DNA of 64,000 nt from Salinispora fenicalii (GCF_000514815.1 NZ_AZWQ01000028.1:1-64000); one strand, 5' to 3'. Positions 48,629-58,210 are shown, numbered from the stretch's first letter. Numbers and translations: made by a program. Notes: generated from the letters alone by a model not told the origin.

Positions 48629-51052
48629 GTGCGCAAAGTCGCAGTGGGTCTACTCGGGCTCTCGCTGACGGCAACGGGACTGGCGGTCGGACCGTCCGCC
48701 AGTGCCGCGCCGAAGTTCCAGCAGCCGACACCGGCTCCATCGGCCGCAGAGCCTGCCCATGTTGATCACGACCTGCCCAACCCACTAGAGGAGAAGCGAC
48801 GGGCGCTGCGCCAGGAGGGCCTGAGCAGCGTCCTCTCCGGCGAGGCGGCATCGCAGCGAGTCAACGGCAGCACTGTCGTCAAGGTCGGTGAGACGGCCGG
48901 CGGTTCCGCGACCGCCCGTGGTAACCGCGGCAAGAAGGACCAGTACGTCGAGCTCTCCCGGGAGAGTACGGATCGGATCTTCGTGATCCTGGCCGAGTTC
49001 GGCAACGAGCGGCACCCGGACTACCCCGACCAGGACACCGCCCCCACCTGGCCTGGTCCGGCACGGTTCGACGGTCCGCTGCACAACGAAATCCCAGAGC
49101 CCGATCGGACGCTGGACAACTCCACGAGCTGGCAGGCGGACTACAGCGCCGACTACTTCCGGACGTTGTACTTCGGCGAGGCGGACGGCGACGAGTCGGT
49201 AAAGCAGTACTTCGAGGCCCAGTCCTCGGGCCGATACAGCATCGAGGGCACGGTCACCGACTGGGTCAAGGTCCAGTACAACGCGGCCCGCTACGGCCGT
49301 TCCCTGGATGACCCGACCGACGCCAACGGTGACGACCCGGCGGTCTGCGGCGGCAGCGTCTGCACCAACGTCTGGAGTCTGGTGCGGGACGCCGCGAACC
49401 AGTGGGTCGCCGACCAGAAGGCCGCTGGCCGTACCGACGCGGAGATCGCCGAAGACCTTCAGGCGATGGACCAGTGGGACCGGTACGACCACGACTTCGA
49501 CGGCAACTTCAATGAGCCGGACGGCTACATCGACCACTTCCAGATCGTCCACTCCGGTGGCGACATGGCCAACAGCGACCCGCACCAGGGCGAGGACGCG
49601 ATCTGGAGCCACCGGTGGTACGCGTTCGCGTCCGACCAGGGCCGCACCGGCCCGCCGAACTTCCCGGCGGGTGGCACCCAGATCGGCGACACCGGCATCT
49701 GGATCGGTGACTACACGATCCAGCCGGAAAACGGCGGACGCAGCGTCTTCTACCACGAATACGCCCACGACCTCGGCCTGCCAGATGACTACAACGTCCT
49801 CAGTGGAGGCGACAACAACAACGAGTACTGGACCCTGATGGCCCAGAGCCGGCTCGGCGCCAAGGGCGACGGTGGCATCGGCGAGCGCGGCGGTGACCTG
49901 GGTGCCTGGAACAAGCTCCAGCTCGGCTGGCTCGACTACGAGGTGGTCGTCGCGGGGCAGAAGCGCACCATGACCCTCGGCCCACAGGAGTACAACTCCA
50001 AGAAGCCGCAGGCCGCTGTGGTCGTGCTCCCGAAGCGGGAGTACGAGTTCGACAACGGTGCGCCGTTCGCCGGCACGAAGCAGTTCTTCTCCGGCAACGA
50101 GGACGGCCTCAACAACACGATGACCCGGACGCTTGACCTCACCGGGAAGTCGTCGGCCGCGTTGACGATGAAGGGCCGCTACAGCATCGAGGCCGACTAC
50201 GACTACCTCTTCTTCGAGGTGTCGGAGGACGGTGGCGACACCTGGACGCCGCTGCCCGGCACCGCCGACGGCACGCCGTTCAAGGAGATCTCCCCCGGAC
50301 GGTTCGCCCTGGACGGTAGTAGCAACGACGAGTGGGTCGACGTCAACCTCCCGATGGATGCCCAGGCCGGCAAGTCGGTCCAGTTCCGGCTGCGCTACCA
50401 GACCGACGGTGGCGTCTCCGAGGGCGGCTTCTTCGGCGACGAGATCACGGTCACCGCCGACGGCGAGACGATCCTCAACGACGGTGGGGAGACCGGTGCC
50501 GGCGACTGGGCCCTGGCCGGTTGGAGCATCACCGAGGAGAAGTACACCCAGCTCTTCGACAACTACTACATCGCCGGTCACCGGTCGTACGTCTCGTACG
50601 ACAAGTACCTGAAGACCGGGCCGTACTACTTCGGGTATGCGAACACCCGCCCGGACTGGGTGGACCACTACGCGTACCAGGAGGGTCTGCTGATTTCCTA
50701 CTGGAACACCCGGTGGGCGGACAACGACACGTTCGCGCACCCGGGTGAGGGGCGCAACCTCTACATCGACTCGCGCCCGCGGCCGATCTACAACCTGACC
50801 GGTGAGCCATGGCGGGCCCGGGTCCAGGTGTACGACGCGCCGTTCAGCCTCGAGAAGGCGGACTCGTTCACGCTGCACATCGACAGCCAGCCACAGTACA
50901 TCCGGGGCCAGGCCGCGCAGCCGCTCTTCGACGACACCAAGAAGTACTGGTACGAGGAGCTGCCCAACCACGGGGTGAAGCTCCCCGCCACCGGCACGAA
51001 GATCGAGGTGCTGAAGCAGAAGGGCACCTCCATCAAGGTTCGCTTCAAGTAG
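48629..51052 (+). CDS. M6-family metalloprotease (immune inhibitor A type), secreted
   Basis: 807 residues. A signal peptide (VRKVAVGLLGLSLTATGLAV, ending ASAAP) is followed by a propeptide-like region. The peptidase domain starts about residue 110 (DRIFVILAEFGNERHPDY). The zinc motif is HEYAHDLGLPDDYN near residue 375, with the catalytic Glu. An MAM/VEG-like C-terminal half has SGNEDGLNNTMTRTLDLTG, DYLFFEVSEDGGDTWTPL and GGFFGDEITVTADG. It should be an exported zinc endopeptidase. The GTG at 48629 is chosen because of the GGAGGT five bases before it; the frame is open to 48503. A strong terminator follows the stop codon. Confidence 0.93.
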   Translation: MRKVAVGLLGLSLTATGLAVGPSASAAPKFQQPTPAPSAAEPAHVDHDLPNPLEEKRRALRQEGLSSVLSGEAASQRVNGSTVVKVGETAGGSATARGNRGKKDQYVELSRESTDRIFVILAEFGNERHPDYPDQDTAPTWPGPARFDGPLHNEIPEPDRTLDNSTSWQADYSADYFRTLYFGEADGDESVKQYFEAQSSGRYSIEGTVTDWVKVQYNAARYGRSLDDPTDANGDDPAVCGGSVCTNVWSLVRDAANQWVADQKAAGRTDAEIAEDLQAMDQWDRYDHDFDGNFNEPDGYIDHFQIVHSGGDMANSDPHQGEDAIWSHRWYAFASDQGRTGPPNFPAGGTQIGDTGIWIGDYTIQPENGGRSVFYHEYAHDLGLPDDYNVLSGGDNNNEYWTLMAQSRLGAKGDGGIGERGGDLGAWNKLQLGWLDYEVVVAGQKRTMTLGPQEYNSKKPQAAVVVLPKREYEFDNGAPFAGTKQFFSGNEDGLNNTMTRTLDLTGKSSAALTMKGRYSIEADYDYLFFEVSEDGGDTWTPLPGTADGTPFKEISPGRFALDGSSNDEWVDVNLPMDAQAGKSVQFRLRYQTDGGVSEGGFFGDEITVTADGETILNDGGETGAGDWALAGWSITEEKYTQLFDNYYIAGHRSYVSYDKYLKTGPYYFGYANTRPDWVDHYAYQEGLLISYWNTRWADNDTFAHPGEGRNLYIDSRPRPIYNLTGEPWRARVQVYDAPFSLEKADSFTLHIDSQPQYIRGQAAQPLFDDTKKYWYEELPNHGVKLPATGTKIEVLKQKGTSIKVRFK

Positions 51053-51068
51053 CGAGCACCGCATAGCA

Positions 51069-51103
51069 GCGATGCCCGGGCCGGTCATCGGCCCGGGCAT
51101 CGC
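51069..51103 (+). terminator. Hairpin terminator after M6 protease gene
   Basis: GCGATGCCCGGGCCG (51069-51083) and CGGCCCGGGCATCGC (51089-51103) form a perfect 15-bp stem with a 5-base loop, followed by CCTTCCC. Confidence 0.8.
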
Positions 51104-51246
51104 CCTTCCCAGACCCGGCACCGGATCCCGACCCCAACGCCGACCGAGACCAACACCGACCGACGCTGATGCCGACTCCGATGCCGACAAGAGTTCGACT
51201 CCAGGCTCGCTCCGCCACGCGTCCGGCCCGGTTATGACCCGGGCCT

Positions 51247-51252
51247 TAGGCT
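51247..51252 (+). promoter_or_regulatory. -10 box of a probable leaderless transcript
   Basis: TAGGCT, seven bases, then the ATG at 51260. Confidence 0.45.
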
Positions 51253-51259
51253 GTGGCAC

Positions 51260-52192
51260 ATGACCGAGCAGCGTGACGGGGCCCTTGACGAGTCCTGCGT
51301 CCTGGTTGAGGGGCCGTGGACGCACCGGTTCGTCGGCGCCAACGGCAGCCGGTTCCACGTGGTCGAGGCCGGAACCGGCCCGATGGTGCTCTTCCTGCAC
51401 AGCTTCCCGGAGCACTGGTGGGCGTGGCACGACATGCTACCGGCGGTCGCCGACGCCGGGTTCCGGGCAGTAGCGGTCGACCTACGCGGCTACGGCGCGA
51501 GCGACAAGCCACCCCGGGGATACGACGGATACACCTTGGCAGGTGATGTCGCCGGGCTGATCCGGGCGCTGGGCGAACGCTCCGCCACCGTAGTGGGCGC
51601 CGGTGCCGGCGGGCTGCTGGGCTGGACAGCGGCCTCATTCCACCCGACGTTGGTCCGCCGACTGGTGGTGCTCGGTGCCCCGCACCCGCTACGGCTCCGG
51701 GCCGGGATCTTCGCTGATCCGCGCGGCCAGTTCGCCGCCTCCATGCCGACGCTGCTGTTCCAGCTGCCGCGCTACGAACACGTGCTGACTCGCGACGACG
51801 GAGCGGCGGTAGCGGAGATCCTGCGCCGCTGGGGCGGGCCGCGCTGGGTGCACAGCCCGGAATTCGAGCCGTACGCGACCCGGTGCCGGACGGCGATGCA
51901 GATCCCACAGGCGGCGTTCTGCGTCCTGGAGGGCTACCGGTGGGCCTTCCGGTCAGCGCTACGGCTGCGCGGCTACCGCTTCGTCCGGCTCATGCAGAAG
52001 CCCCTCGTCACGCCGACCCTCCAACTGCACGGCGCACTCGACCCGGCAGTCCTGCCACGTACGGCGCAAGGCTCCGGCCGGTACGTGGTGGCCCCGTACG
52101 AGTGGCGCCTGCTCGACCAGGTCGGGCACTTCCCGCACGTCGAGGCCCCGGAGATCGTGCTCGGTGAGATCCTGCGCTGGGCGAAGTCCTAG
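51260..52192 (+). CDS. Alpha/beta hydrolase, epoxide-hydrolase-like, with altered nucleophile elbow
   Basis: 310 residues, full alpha/beta hydrolase length. The N-terminal half follows epoxide hydrolases: MVLFLHSFPEHWWAWHDML (oxyanion region), VAVDLRGYGASDKPP and ALGERSATVVGAGAGG, then LLGWTAASFHP. The elbow G-x-Nuc-x-G, normally GHDWGG or GHSWGG, reads GAGAGG here, without Asp or Ser. A C-terminal His is present in LDQVGHFPHVEAP. The usual covalent mechanism seems impossible. The protein may be non-catalytic or use another residue. Probably leaderless; a single gene, convergent with the SseB unit. Confidence 0.75.
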   Translation: MTEQRDGALDESCVLVEGPWTHRFVGANGSRFHVVEAGTGPMVLFLHSFPEHWWAWHDMLPAVADAGFRAVAVDLRGYGASDKPPRGYDGYTLAGDVAGLIRALGERSATVVGAGAGGLLGWTAASFHPTLVRRLVVLGAPHPLRLRAGIFADPRGQFAASMPTLLFQLPRYEHVLTRDDGAAVAEILRRWGGPRWVHSPEFEPYATRCRTAMQIPQAAFCVLEGYRWAFRSALRLRGYRFVRLMQKPLVTPTLQLHGALDPAVLPRTAQGSGRYVVAPYEWRLLDQVGHFPHVEAPEIVLGEILRWAKS

Positions 52193-52202
52193 CTGGCCGA
52201 CG

Positions 52203-52568
52203 CTAGACGCGAAGCTCCCGCAGGTCGCGAACCTCCGCAGCCGGCGCCCAGCCCTGGTAGACGCCGAAGTCGAATGCCTCGAGACCCATCGCCTCAGCGA
52301 CCGGCCAGCGCCCACCCGTGTACTCGACCCGCAGCCAACCGTCGTGCTCGCCCAACACGATGAACGGCTGTCCCTGCCAGGTGCAGGCGGTGCGGACGTA
52401 GATCAGCTCGTCAACCTCGACGGCTGGCACGACGCGTAGGTGGCGGCCGGGGCGTACCTCGGTGAAGCCCTCGCCTGGATCGGGCTGGTAGAGCCGGACG
52501 TCGTCGCCGTCCGGGCTGGCCTGGTATTCGCGGTCCCGCCAGCGAGCCACGTACCCGTCCCGTGTCAC
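52203..52568 (-). CDS. Conserved hypothetical protein coupled to the SseB-like gene
   Basis: 121 residues, soluble, with VTRDGYVARWRDREYQASPDG and DDVRLYQPDP at the start, VEVDELIYVRTACTWQG in the middle, and the end GVYQGWAPAAEVRDLREL. It looks like a small all-beta protein. I recognise no characterised family. The GTG at 52568 overlaps the stop of the upstream SseB-like gene (GTGA), so the two are co-translated. Confidence 0.7.
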   Translation of the reverse strand: MTRDGYVARWRDREYQASPDGDDVRLYQPDPGEGFTEVRPGRHLRVVPAVEVDELIYVRTACTWQGQPFIVLGEHDGWLRVEYTGGRWPVAEAMGLEAFDFGVYQGWAPAAEVRDLRELRV

Positions 52569-55036
52569 CCGGCACCCGCCTGTCGCCACCGCAGCGCGTC
52601 CACATCCAACGTGGCGACGAGCCGCTCGGTGCCGTCAGCGCCGATCCGCCACAGTTGGGTGCCGTGCGGCAGCCGGGCACTGTCGACCTTGAACTCCGCC
52701 ACGACATCGCTACTCTCGCCCGGCGCGAAGCCGTTGCCACGGAACGGCGGCCGTTCGATCACCCAGCCCTCCATGGCCCGCATCGCGGCTTCGCTCTGCC
52801 CGCCGTACGGGATGCGGTAGAGGCTCGGCCGAAACGCCGGCCACCGCAGTACGTAGATCTGCTCGGCACTCCGCTTGAAGGGGGAACCGGGGTAGCCCAG
52901 ACCGAGCGCATCGTAGAGCTGAGCCGGGGTGTTCAGGTGTGCCAGCTCGCCCGCCCGGTGCACGAATCCGGAGACACGGTCGTACCCCCGGTCGAGGTAG
53001 TAGGCGAGCTGGCTGGTGGCCACCGCCTTCTGCATCAGGACGGGGCTCGTGGACTCGGGGCTTGGCGGCCGGTCGGCCGGTGCGGATGGGTCGGCCGGCG
53101 CCGACGCGGCCGGTGCCGCCTCTGGCTCTGGCCGATCCTCACCTAGGCCCACCTCCACCGCCCAGTTGGCGAGCCCGACGATCTGCTCGCCGGGCATCTT
53201 CGTACCGATCGGGGTTCCCGGGTTAACGGCGAACGACCACGACCGGTCCGGCCAGCGCTGGATGAGCTGCACGAAGCGGACTTGGATGGTCTCGATGGTC
53301 CCGGCGGTGTGGTCGGCGAGCCGCTCCGGGGAGGTGTAGACGACCACGGACACCGATCCGTCCAGCTCCTCGGTCCGCCAGACGAACCCTGCCCCACCCG
53401 GCCGGCTACCCGGTGCCGAGTCGACTGCCACCGGAAGCAGCACCTGGGCAAGCAGCAGTGTCGACAGGAATGTGTCGGTGTTGCCGCTGGTGGCCGCCGT
53501 GGCCAGATCCGCCTCGACCGCGTTGGCCGGTTCGAATTCCGGCGGCACGGAGGTGGGGCTCGGGGCAGGCGTCGAGGTCGGGGGTGGGGCCGGGGTCGGG
53601 GGTGGGTCACCTACTTCCGCCACGCTAATCCGCATCGTGGCCTCGACTGGATCGCCACCGACGCGGAGCACCGGGTTGCCGCCGATCGGAGCCGTGACGC
53701 CGCCGACCGGGGCCGTGACGCCGCCCGCTGGGACCGTGATCGTGTCACCGACGGGGTCCGCACCCGCCGCTACCGATATCGGTCTTGTCGCCGATATCTC
53801 GTCCGAGCTGGCGGCGGTCAGGTTCCGAGATTCGACGACCGTCCCCTCGATCACTGTCGGAGGAGGAGTGCGCCGGGGTAGCGAACCGGAGCCCGGTTCG
53901 GCGATCGGGGTCGGCTCCGACTCCGCCGAGGTAGGCCGGGGCGGGGAGGGCGCTGCCGCCGCAGCAGTGCGGCGCGCGTACTGCCGTAGTGTCGCTGGGT
54001 CGGGCACCGGAAAGCGGACGGTCCGGGCCTCCTCTGCCGTCTGCGACGGAGCCAGCCCGTGTGCTGCCTCGTCGGGCGAGGCAGCACCGTCCTGGTTGAC
54101 CCGGGTCGTGGCTCGGTCCGAGAACATCGGCGACGGGGCCGGCGACGGTTCGCTGGCCGGTCGGCGACGCGGGAACTGCTGGGCACCCCGAGTAAGGCGC
54201 GACGGTCGGACACTCCGCTCGTCTCGGTCGCTACGGCCCGCAGCCGGTTCGAAGAAAGACCGGCGGCTGGGGGGCTGCTCGGGGAGGTCCCGGGGTTGCC
54301 CTCGTGGGGGTGCGGCTCCGTCGGCGGGTTGGTGGCCAGGGCCTGGCCCGGCCGGGCGAGCCCGGGGGGCCACCGGTTCCCCACCGACGGCGCGGCCGGC
54401 GTCCATCACCGGCCGCCGAAGGGCGGCCGCACGCAGGTCGGCTGGGGTACGCAGCGACGCACCCGAAGACGACACGGAGGGGGACGGCCGCAGGGGGACG
54501 ACTCCCTCGGGTGTTTGGCCAGCCCGCGGAGCGCGGTCCTGCCCGTTCACCCCGGCGGCCGGCTCCGCTTCCCGGCGTCCGAAGGGACGGGGTCGGAGGT
54601 AGGTCTCGTCGTGCTCCAGCCGGGCCCGAGTCCCCATGGCGCGACCGGGCAGGCGGACATCGCCCCGGGAAAGCTGGGCTACATACCAGGCCGGCAGGTA
54701 GCCCTCGATGGGCAGGCCCGGGTTCACCGCCAGCCACCACTCGTGGTTAGGCCAATGGTCGGCGAGCTCAGCATAGGCGGCTCGGCGGTTCGCGCCCGCG
54801 TGCTCACCGAGACAGGCGCGCAGCGCGGCGACCGAGGTGAACGCCAGCACATGGGTTCGGCCACCGGTGGTCCAGGTGCCCCAGTTCATCGGTGCCTGAC
54901 CGGCCAGAGCCTGCGCGGAGACGGGTAGCAGCAGCTCCGTTTGGGCCAGGACACGGAAGTATCGTTGCTGGTCGTTGGCGCGCAATGCGTCACGCAACGT
55001 CACCTCCGCCTCGGTGGCCGGCTCCCAATCGGTCAA
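52565..55036 (-). CDS. Large SseB-domain protein with disordered middle
   Basis: 823 residues. An N-terminal SseB-like domain (LRANDQQRYFRVLAQTELLL, HVLAFTSVAALRACLGEH, WWLAVNPGLPIEGYLPAWYV; about residues 10-130) is followed by some 350 residues rich in Pro, Ala, Ser and Arg, clearly disordered. A second SseB-like domain has TFLSTLLLAQVLLPVA, VVVYTSPERLADHTAG and WSFAVNPGTPIGTKMPGEQI (about 510-620). A C-terminal domain has LAYYLDRGYDRVSGFVHR. SseB domains appear in effector-related and intracellular proteins; the function in actinomycetes is unknown. It is first of a two-gene unit. Confidence 0.78.
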   Translation of the reverse strand: MTDWEPATEAEVTLRDALRANDQQRYFRVLAQTELLLPVSAQALAGQAPMNWGTWTTGGRTHVLAFTSVAALRACLGEHAGANRRAAYAELADHWPNHEWWLAVNPGLPIEGYLPAWYVAQLSRGDVRLPGRAMGTRARLEHDETYLRPRPFGRREAEPAAGVNGQDRAPRAGQTPEGVVPLRPSPSVSSSGASLRTPADLRAAALRRPVMDAGRAVGGEPVAPRARPAGPGPGHQPADGAAPPRGQPRDLPEQPPSRRSFFEPAAGRSDRDERSVRPSRLTRGAQQFPRRRPASEPSPAPSPMFSDRATTRVNQDGAASPDEAAHGLAPSQTAEEARTVRFPVPDPATLRQYARRTAAAAAPSPPRPTSAESEPTPIAEPGSGSLPRRTPPPTVIEGTVVESRNLTAASSDEISATRPISVAAGADPVGDTITVPAGGVTAPVGGVTAPIGGNPVLRVGGDPVEATMRISVAEVGDPPPTPAPPPTSTPAPSPTSVPPEFEPANAVEADLATAATSGNTDTFLSTLLLAQVLLPVAVDSAPGSRPGGAGFVWRTEELDGSVSVVVYTSPERLADHTAGTIETIQVRFVQLIQRWPDRSWSFAVNPGTPIGTKMPGEQIVGLANWAVEVGLGEDRPEPEAAPAASAPADPSAPADRPPSPESTSPVLMQKAVATSQLAYYLDRGYDRVSGFVHRAGELAHLNTPAQLYDALGLGYPGSPFKRSAEQIYVLRWPAFRPSLYRIPYGGQSEAAMRAMEGWVIERPPFRGNGFAPGESSDVVAEFKVDSARLPHGTQLWRIGADGTERLVATLDVDALRWRQAGAG

Positions 55037-55329
55037 GGCCAGCCCTCCTCCCGGCGATAGCGCATGCGTATGAGATACAACCTACAAGGTGCCACAAGAT
55101 CACAACGGCCTGGCCGTACCGGATCGTTGCGAGCGATAGCACCCCGCCTCGATACCGATACGATACGGAGTCGGTCGATGTCGCAGAACCCGTCGCACCC
55201 CCACTCGCCGCTTCTTCGGCGGCCACGCTCGCGTGGCTCGCACGGGGGGTGGGCAGGCCCAGACCCGCGGGTTCCAGGCCGAGGTTTGCGGGCCCGACAG
55301 GACCCGAGCCTTCCCAGGAAGAACAGTCC

Positions 55330-55734
55330 GTGGCAGCATTCTCCGCCATGGGTTTCCTGAAAGGGCTCTTGATCCGGTTAGGCACCACAGCGGTCGCCTT
55401 CTGGCTGGCCACGCTCCTGATTCCGGGCATCACGCTGGATGCGAAGTCAGCCACCGAGACGGTCACCACGCTGATCCTCGTCGCCGCGATCTTCGGCGTC
55501 GTCAACGCGGTGCTCCAACCGATTATCAAAACCGTAGGCTGCGGCTTCTACCTCCTCACCCTCGGGTTGATCGCGCTGGTCGTCAACGGTCTGCTGTTCC
55601 TGCTGACCAGCTGGATCGCCGGTGAAGCCGGGCTGCCCTTCGACGTCGACGGGTTCTGGCCGGCCGCCGTCCTCGGCGCACTCTTCGTCGGCGTGGTCAC
55701 CTGGCTACTCGGAGCCATCTTCGACCGCGACTAG
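55330..55734 (+). CDS. Phage holin-family (DUF superfamily IV) small membrane protein
   Basis: 134 residues, four membrane segments with LLIRLGTTAVAFWLATLLIPGITL, TLILVAAIFGVVNAVLQPI, GFYLLTLGLIALVVNGLLFLL and the last near the end (FVGVVTWLLGAIFDRD). It matches the Phage_holin_4_2 family (the name reflects similarity, not a phage origin), common single genes in actinomycetes. Start: the GTG at 55330 stands after CAGGAAGAACAGTCC; an ATG at 55348 is the alternative. The long open frame upstream (to 54892) is opposite the SseB gene and is not used. Confidence 0.82.
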   Translation: MAAFSAMGFLKGLLIRLGTTAVAFWLATLLIPGITLDAKSATETVTTLILVAAIFGVVNAVLQPIIKTVGCGFYLLTLGLIALVVNGLLFLLTSWIAGEAGLPFDVDGFWPAAVLGALFVGVVTWLLGAIFDRD

Positions 55735-55988
55735 CCGCGTTGCCCCGGGCCCCGACTGGCACCCGCATCGGCCCGGCCCGGGGCATCGGCCCGCGCCCTC
55801 GACGACCGCCCCTGCCTTGATCCACGCGTTCCGCGTCGTCGACCTCGCCGGGGTTCGGGCAGCAGGAAGTTCAGCTTCGGTTCACATTGCTGCACACTGA
55901 AGGCAATCGTCTCCTCCTAGCCTCCGGCGAGTACGCCTGCCATCCGCTGACCTCGGCGTACGCCATCGAAATCAGGAGGCTCCTCCAC

Positions 55989-58103
55989 ATGAGCGACCGT
56001 CCTCGGCTGCTCCCGCTGCTCGGCTCCATCCGCCACGGCAGTCGTGACGCTATGACCTGTCTCTACCGGTGTGGTAACGCCTGTGACCACCCGGTGCCCA
56101 ACACCTCGGACAACACCTACTTCGGCGACCTGGTGGACGCCGAGGTGTCCCGCCGTGGCATGGTCCGCGCCGGCACGGTCGGTGCGCTGGTCCTGGGCTT
56201 CGGCGGCGCCGGGGCGCTTGCCGGCAGCGGCGCTGCTGCCGGCGCCACCTCCGCTCCGGTCACGCCGGAGGCGACCGAGTTCGCCGCCCCGCTCGGCGGG
56301 GTCGGCGACGGGAAGCTGACCTTCAAGCCGGTCCCACCAAACACCCTGGACAGCTTCATCGTGCCGAACGGCTACGACCACTCGGTCGTCATCCGCTGGG
56401 GCGACGAGGTGGTACCGGGCGCACCCCCGTTCGATCTGCACAAGCAGACGGCCAAAGCGCAGGCCCAGCAGTTCGGCTACAACAACGACTTTGTCGGTGT
56501 GCTGCCGCTGGGCCGGAAGAAGGCCCTGCTCGTGGTCAACCACGAGTACACCGACGAGAACCTGATGTTCCCCGGGTTTACCGACGTGGACTCGCTTAGC
56601 GTCGAGCAGCTGAAGGTCGCGATGGCTGCGCACGGCATGTCCGTGGTGGAGCTGGAGCGGGTACAGGGCACCGGGGAGTGGCGCCCGGTCAAGTCCGGTA
56701 AGCGGCCGTACAACCGCCGGGTGACCGCCTCGAAGACGAAGTTCGAGCTGACCGGTCCGGCCGCCGGCTCGGAGTGGCTCAAGACCGCGGCTGACCCGAA
56801 GGGGCGCACGGCCATCGGCACGTTGAACAACTGCGCCGGCGGGGTAACCCCCTGGGGGACGGTGCTCTCCGGCGAGGAGAACTTCAACCAGTACTTCATC
56901 GGCGGCGACGGCGCGCCGGAGGAGCTGAAGCCGAAGCTGGCCCGGTACGGCGTCAACACCACCGACCGATACCCGAGCGGGAACCGGAAGTGGGACCGCG
57001 CCGACGAGCGCTTCGACCTGACCGAGCACCCACACGAGGCGCACCGGTTCGGATGGGTCGTCGAAATCGACCCGTACGACCCGGAGAGCCGGCCGCGTAA
57101 GCACACCGCGCTGGGCCGGTTCAAGCACGAGGGCGCGAACGTCATCGTGGCGAAGAGCGGGCACGTGGTCGCGTACATGGGCGACGACGAGCGGTTCGAC
57201 TACCTCTACAAGTTCGTGTCGGAGAAGAAGTTCAAGCAGGGCAGCTCCTGGCGCGCGCGGGAGCACAACCTGACCCTGCTGGAGTCGGGCACCCTCTACG
57301 TCGCCAAGCTGGAATACACCAGCGCCGACGAGATCGACGGCTCCGGTGAGCTTCCCAGCGACGGCGCGTTCAACGGCCGCGGTCGGTGGATCAAGCTGGT
57401 CAGTGGCAACCGCTCGTACGTCGAGGGTATGACCGCCGCCGAGGTGCTCACCTTCACCCGGCTCGCCGCGGACCAGGTCGGCGCGACCAAGATGGACCGG
57501 CCCGAGGATGTCGAGGCGAGCCTGCACACCGGCAAGGTGTATGTGGCGCTCACCAACAACTCCCGGCGTGGGGTCGACAGCAACCCGAAGGCGGACGAGG
57601 CCAACCCGCGTAACGCCAACCGCCACGGCCACGTGCTGGAGCTGGTCGAGAAGCACGGGGACAACTCTGCGGAGAAGTTCACCTGGTCGCTGCCGATCGT
57701 CGCCGGCGACCCGGCGGACTCCTCGACCTACTTCGCCGGGTACGACAAGACGAAGGTCTCCCCGATCTCCTGCCCGGACAACCTCGCCTTCGACGCCACC
57801 GGCAACCTCTGGATCTCCACCGACGGCAACGCGCTGGGCAGCAATGACGGTCTCTTCGCGACACCGATCGAAGGCCCGGAGCGCGGCCACCTGAGGCAGT
57901 TCCTCACCGTGCCCATCGGCGCGGAGACCTGCGGCCCGTTCATCACCGGGGACAACCGCTCGGTCTTCGTGGCGGTGCAGCACCCGGGGGAGATCTCCGG
58001 CGCCTCAATCGAGAACCCCGCCTCCACCTGGCCGGACGGCGACTACGCCAAGCCAGGTGTAGTGGTCACCTGGCGCCTGGATGGCGGCCCGATCGGTAGC
58101 TGA
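55989..58103 (+). CDS. Tat-exported PhoX-family phosphatase (DUF839)
   Basis: 704 residues. A Tat-type signal SRRGMVRAGTVGALVLGFGG lies unusually deep, at residues about 55-75, as in PhoX proteins. The PhoX domain follows with LLVVNHEYTDENLMFPGF, CAGGVTPWGTVLSGEENFNQYF, HEAHRFGWVVEIDPYDP, KHTALGRFKHEGANVIV and the end CPDNLAFDATGNLWISTDG. The Cys and acidic residues that bind the Ca/Fe centre in PhoX are in these stretches. It should release phosphate from organic phosphoesters outside the cell. ATG 55989 has AGGAGG nine bases upstream. No Pho box is identified with confidence. Confidence 0.92.
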   Translation: MSDRPRLLPLLGSIRHGSRDAMTCLYRCGNACDHPVPNTSDNTYFGDLVDAEVSRRGMVRAGTVGALVLGFGGAGALAGSGAAAGATSAPVTPEATEFAAPLGGVGDGKLTFKPVPPNTLDSFIVPNGYDHSVVIRWGDEVVPGAPPFDLHKQTAKAQAQQFGYNNDFVGVLPLGRKKALLVVNHEYTDENLMFPGFTDVDSLSVEQLKVAMAAHGMSVVELERVQGTGEWRPVKSGKRPYNRRVTASKTKFELTGPAAGSEWLKTAADPKGRTAIGTLNNCAGGVTPWGTVLSGEENFNQYFIGGDGAPEELKPKLARYGVNTTDRYPSGNRKWDRADERFDLTEHPHEAHRFGWVVEIDPYDPESRPRKHTALGRFKHEGANVIVAKSGHVVAYMGDDERFDYLYKFVSEKKFKQGSSWRAREHNLTLLESGTLYVAKLEYTSADEIDGSGELPSDGAFNGRGRWIKLVSGNRSYVEGMTAAEVLTFTRLAADQVGATKMDRPEDVEASLHTGKVYVALTNNSRRGVDSNPKADEANPRNANRHGHVLELVEKHGDNSAEKFTWSLPIVAGDPADSSTYFAGYDKTKVSPISCPDNLAFDATGNLWISTDGNALGSNDGLFATPIEGPERGHLRQFLTVPIGAETCGPFITGDNRSVFVAVQHPGEISGASIENPASTWPDGDYAKPGVVVTWRLDGGPIGS

Positions 58104-58138
58104 CCTCTCAGCTCCCCCTCGGTCCCCTCCGGGCGCGG

Positions 58139-58172
58139 ACGGGCCCTCTCCCCAGCGTGGGTGAGGGCCCGT
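58139..58172. terminator. Bidirectional hairpin terminator
   Basis: ACGGGCCCTC (58139-58148) and GAGGGCCCGT (58163-58172) form a perfect 10-bp stem, extended inside by TCCCC/GGGT-type pairs, between convergent genes. Confidence 0.7.
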
Positions 58173-58210
58173 TCCCCGTTACCCCCGATCCACCCACCCA
58201 CCGCATCCGG

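Noticed and set aside
48785..51430. 881-codon open frame on the minus strand
   Set aside because: It is the antisense frame of the M6 protease gene and is Val/Gly/Arg-rich without motifs.
55330..55734. Prophage, suggested by the holin-family protein
   Set aside because: The family is a common single-gene membrane protein in actinomycetes, and no other phage gene is nearby.
55917..57983. 688-codon open frame on the minus strand
   Set aside because: Antisense shadow of the PhoX gene, with no family signature.
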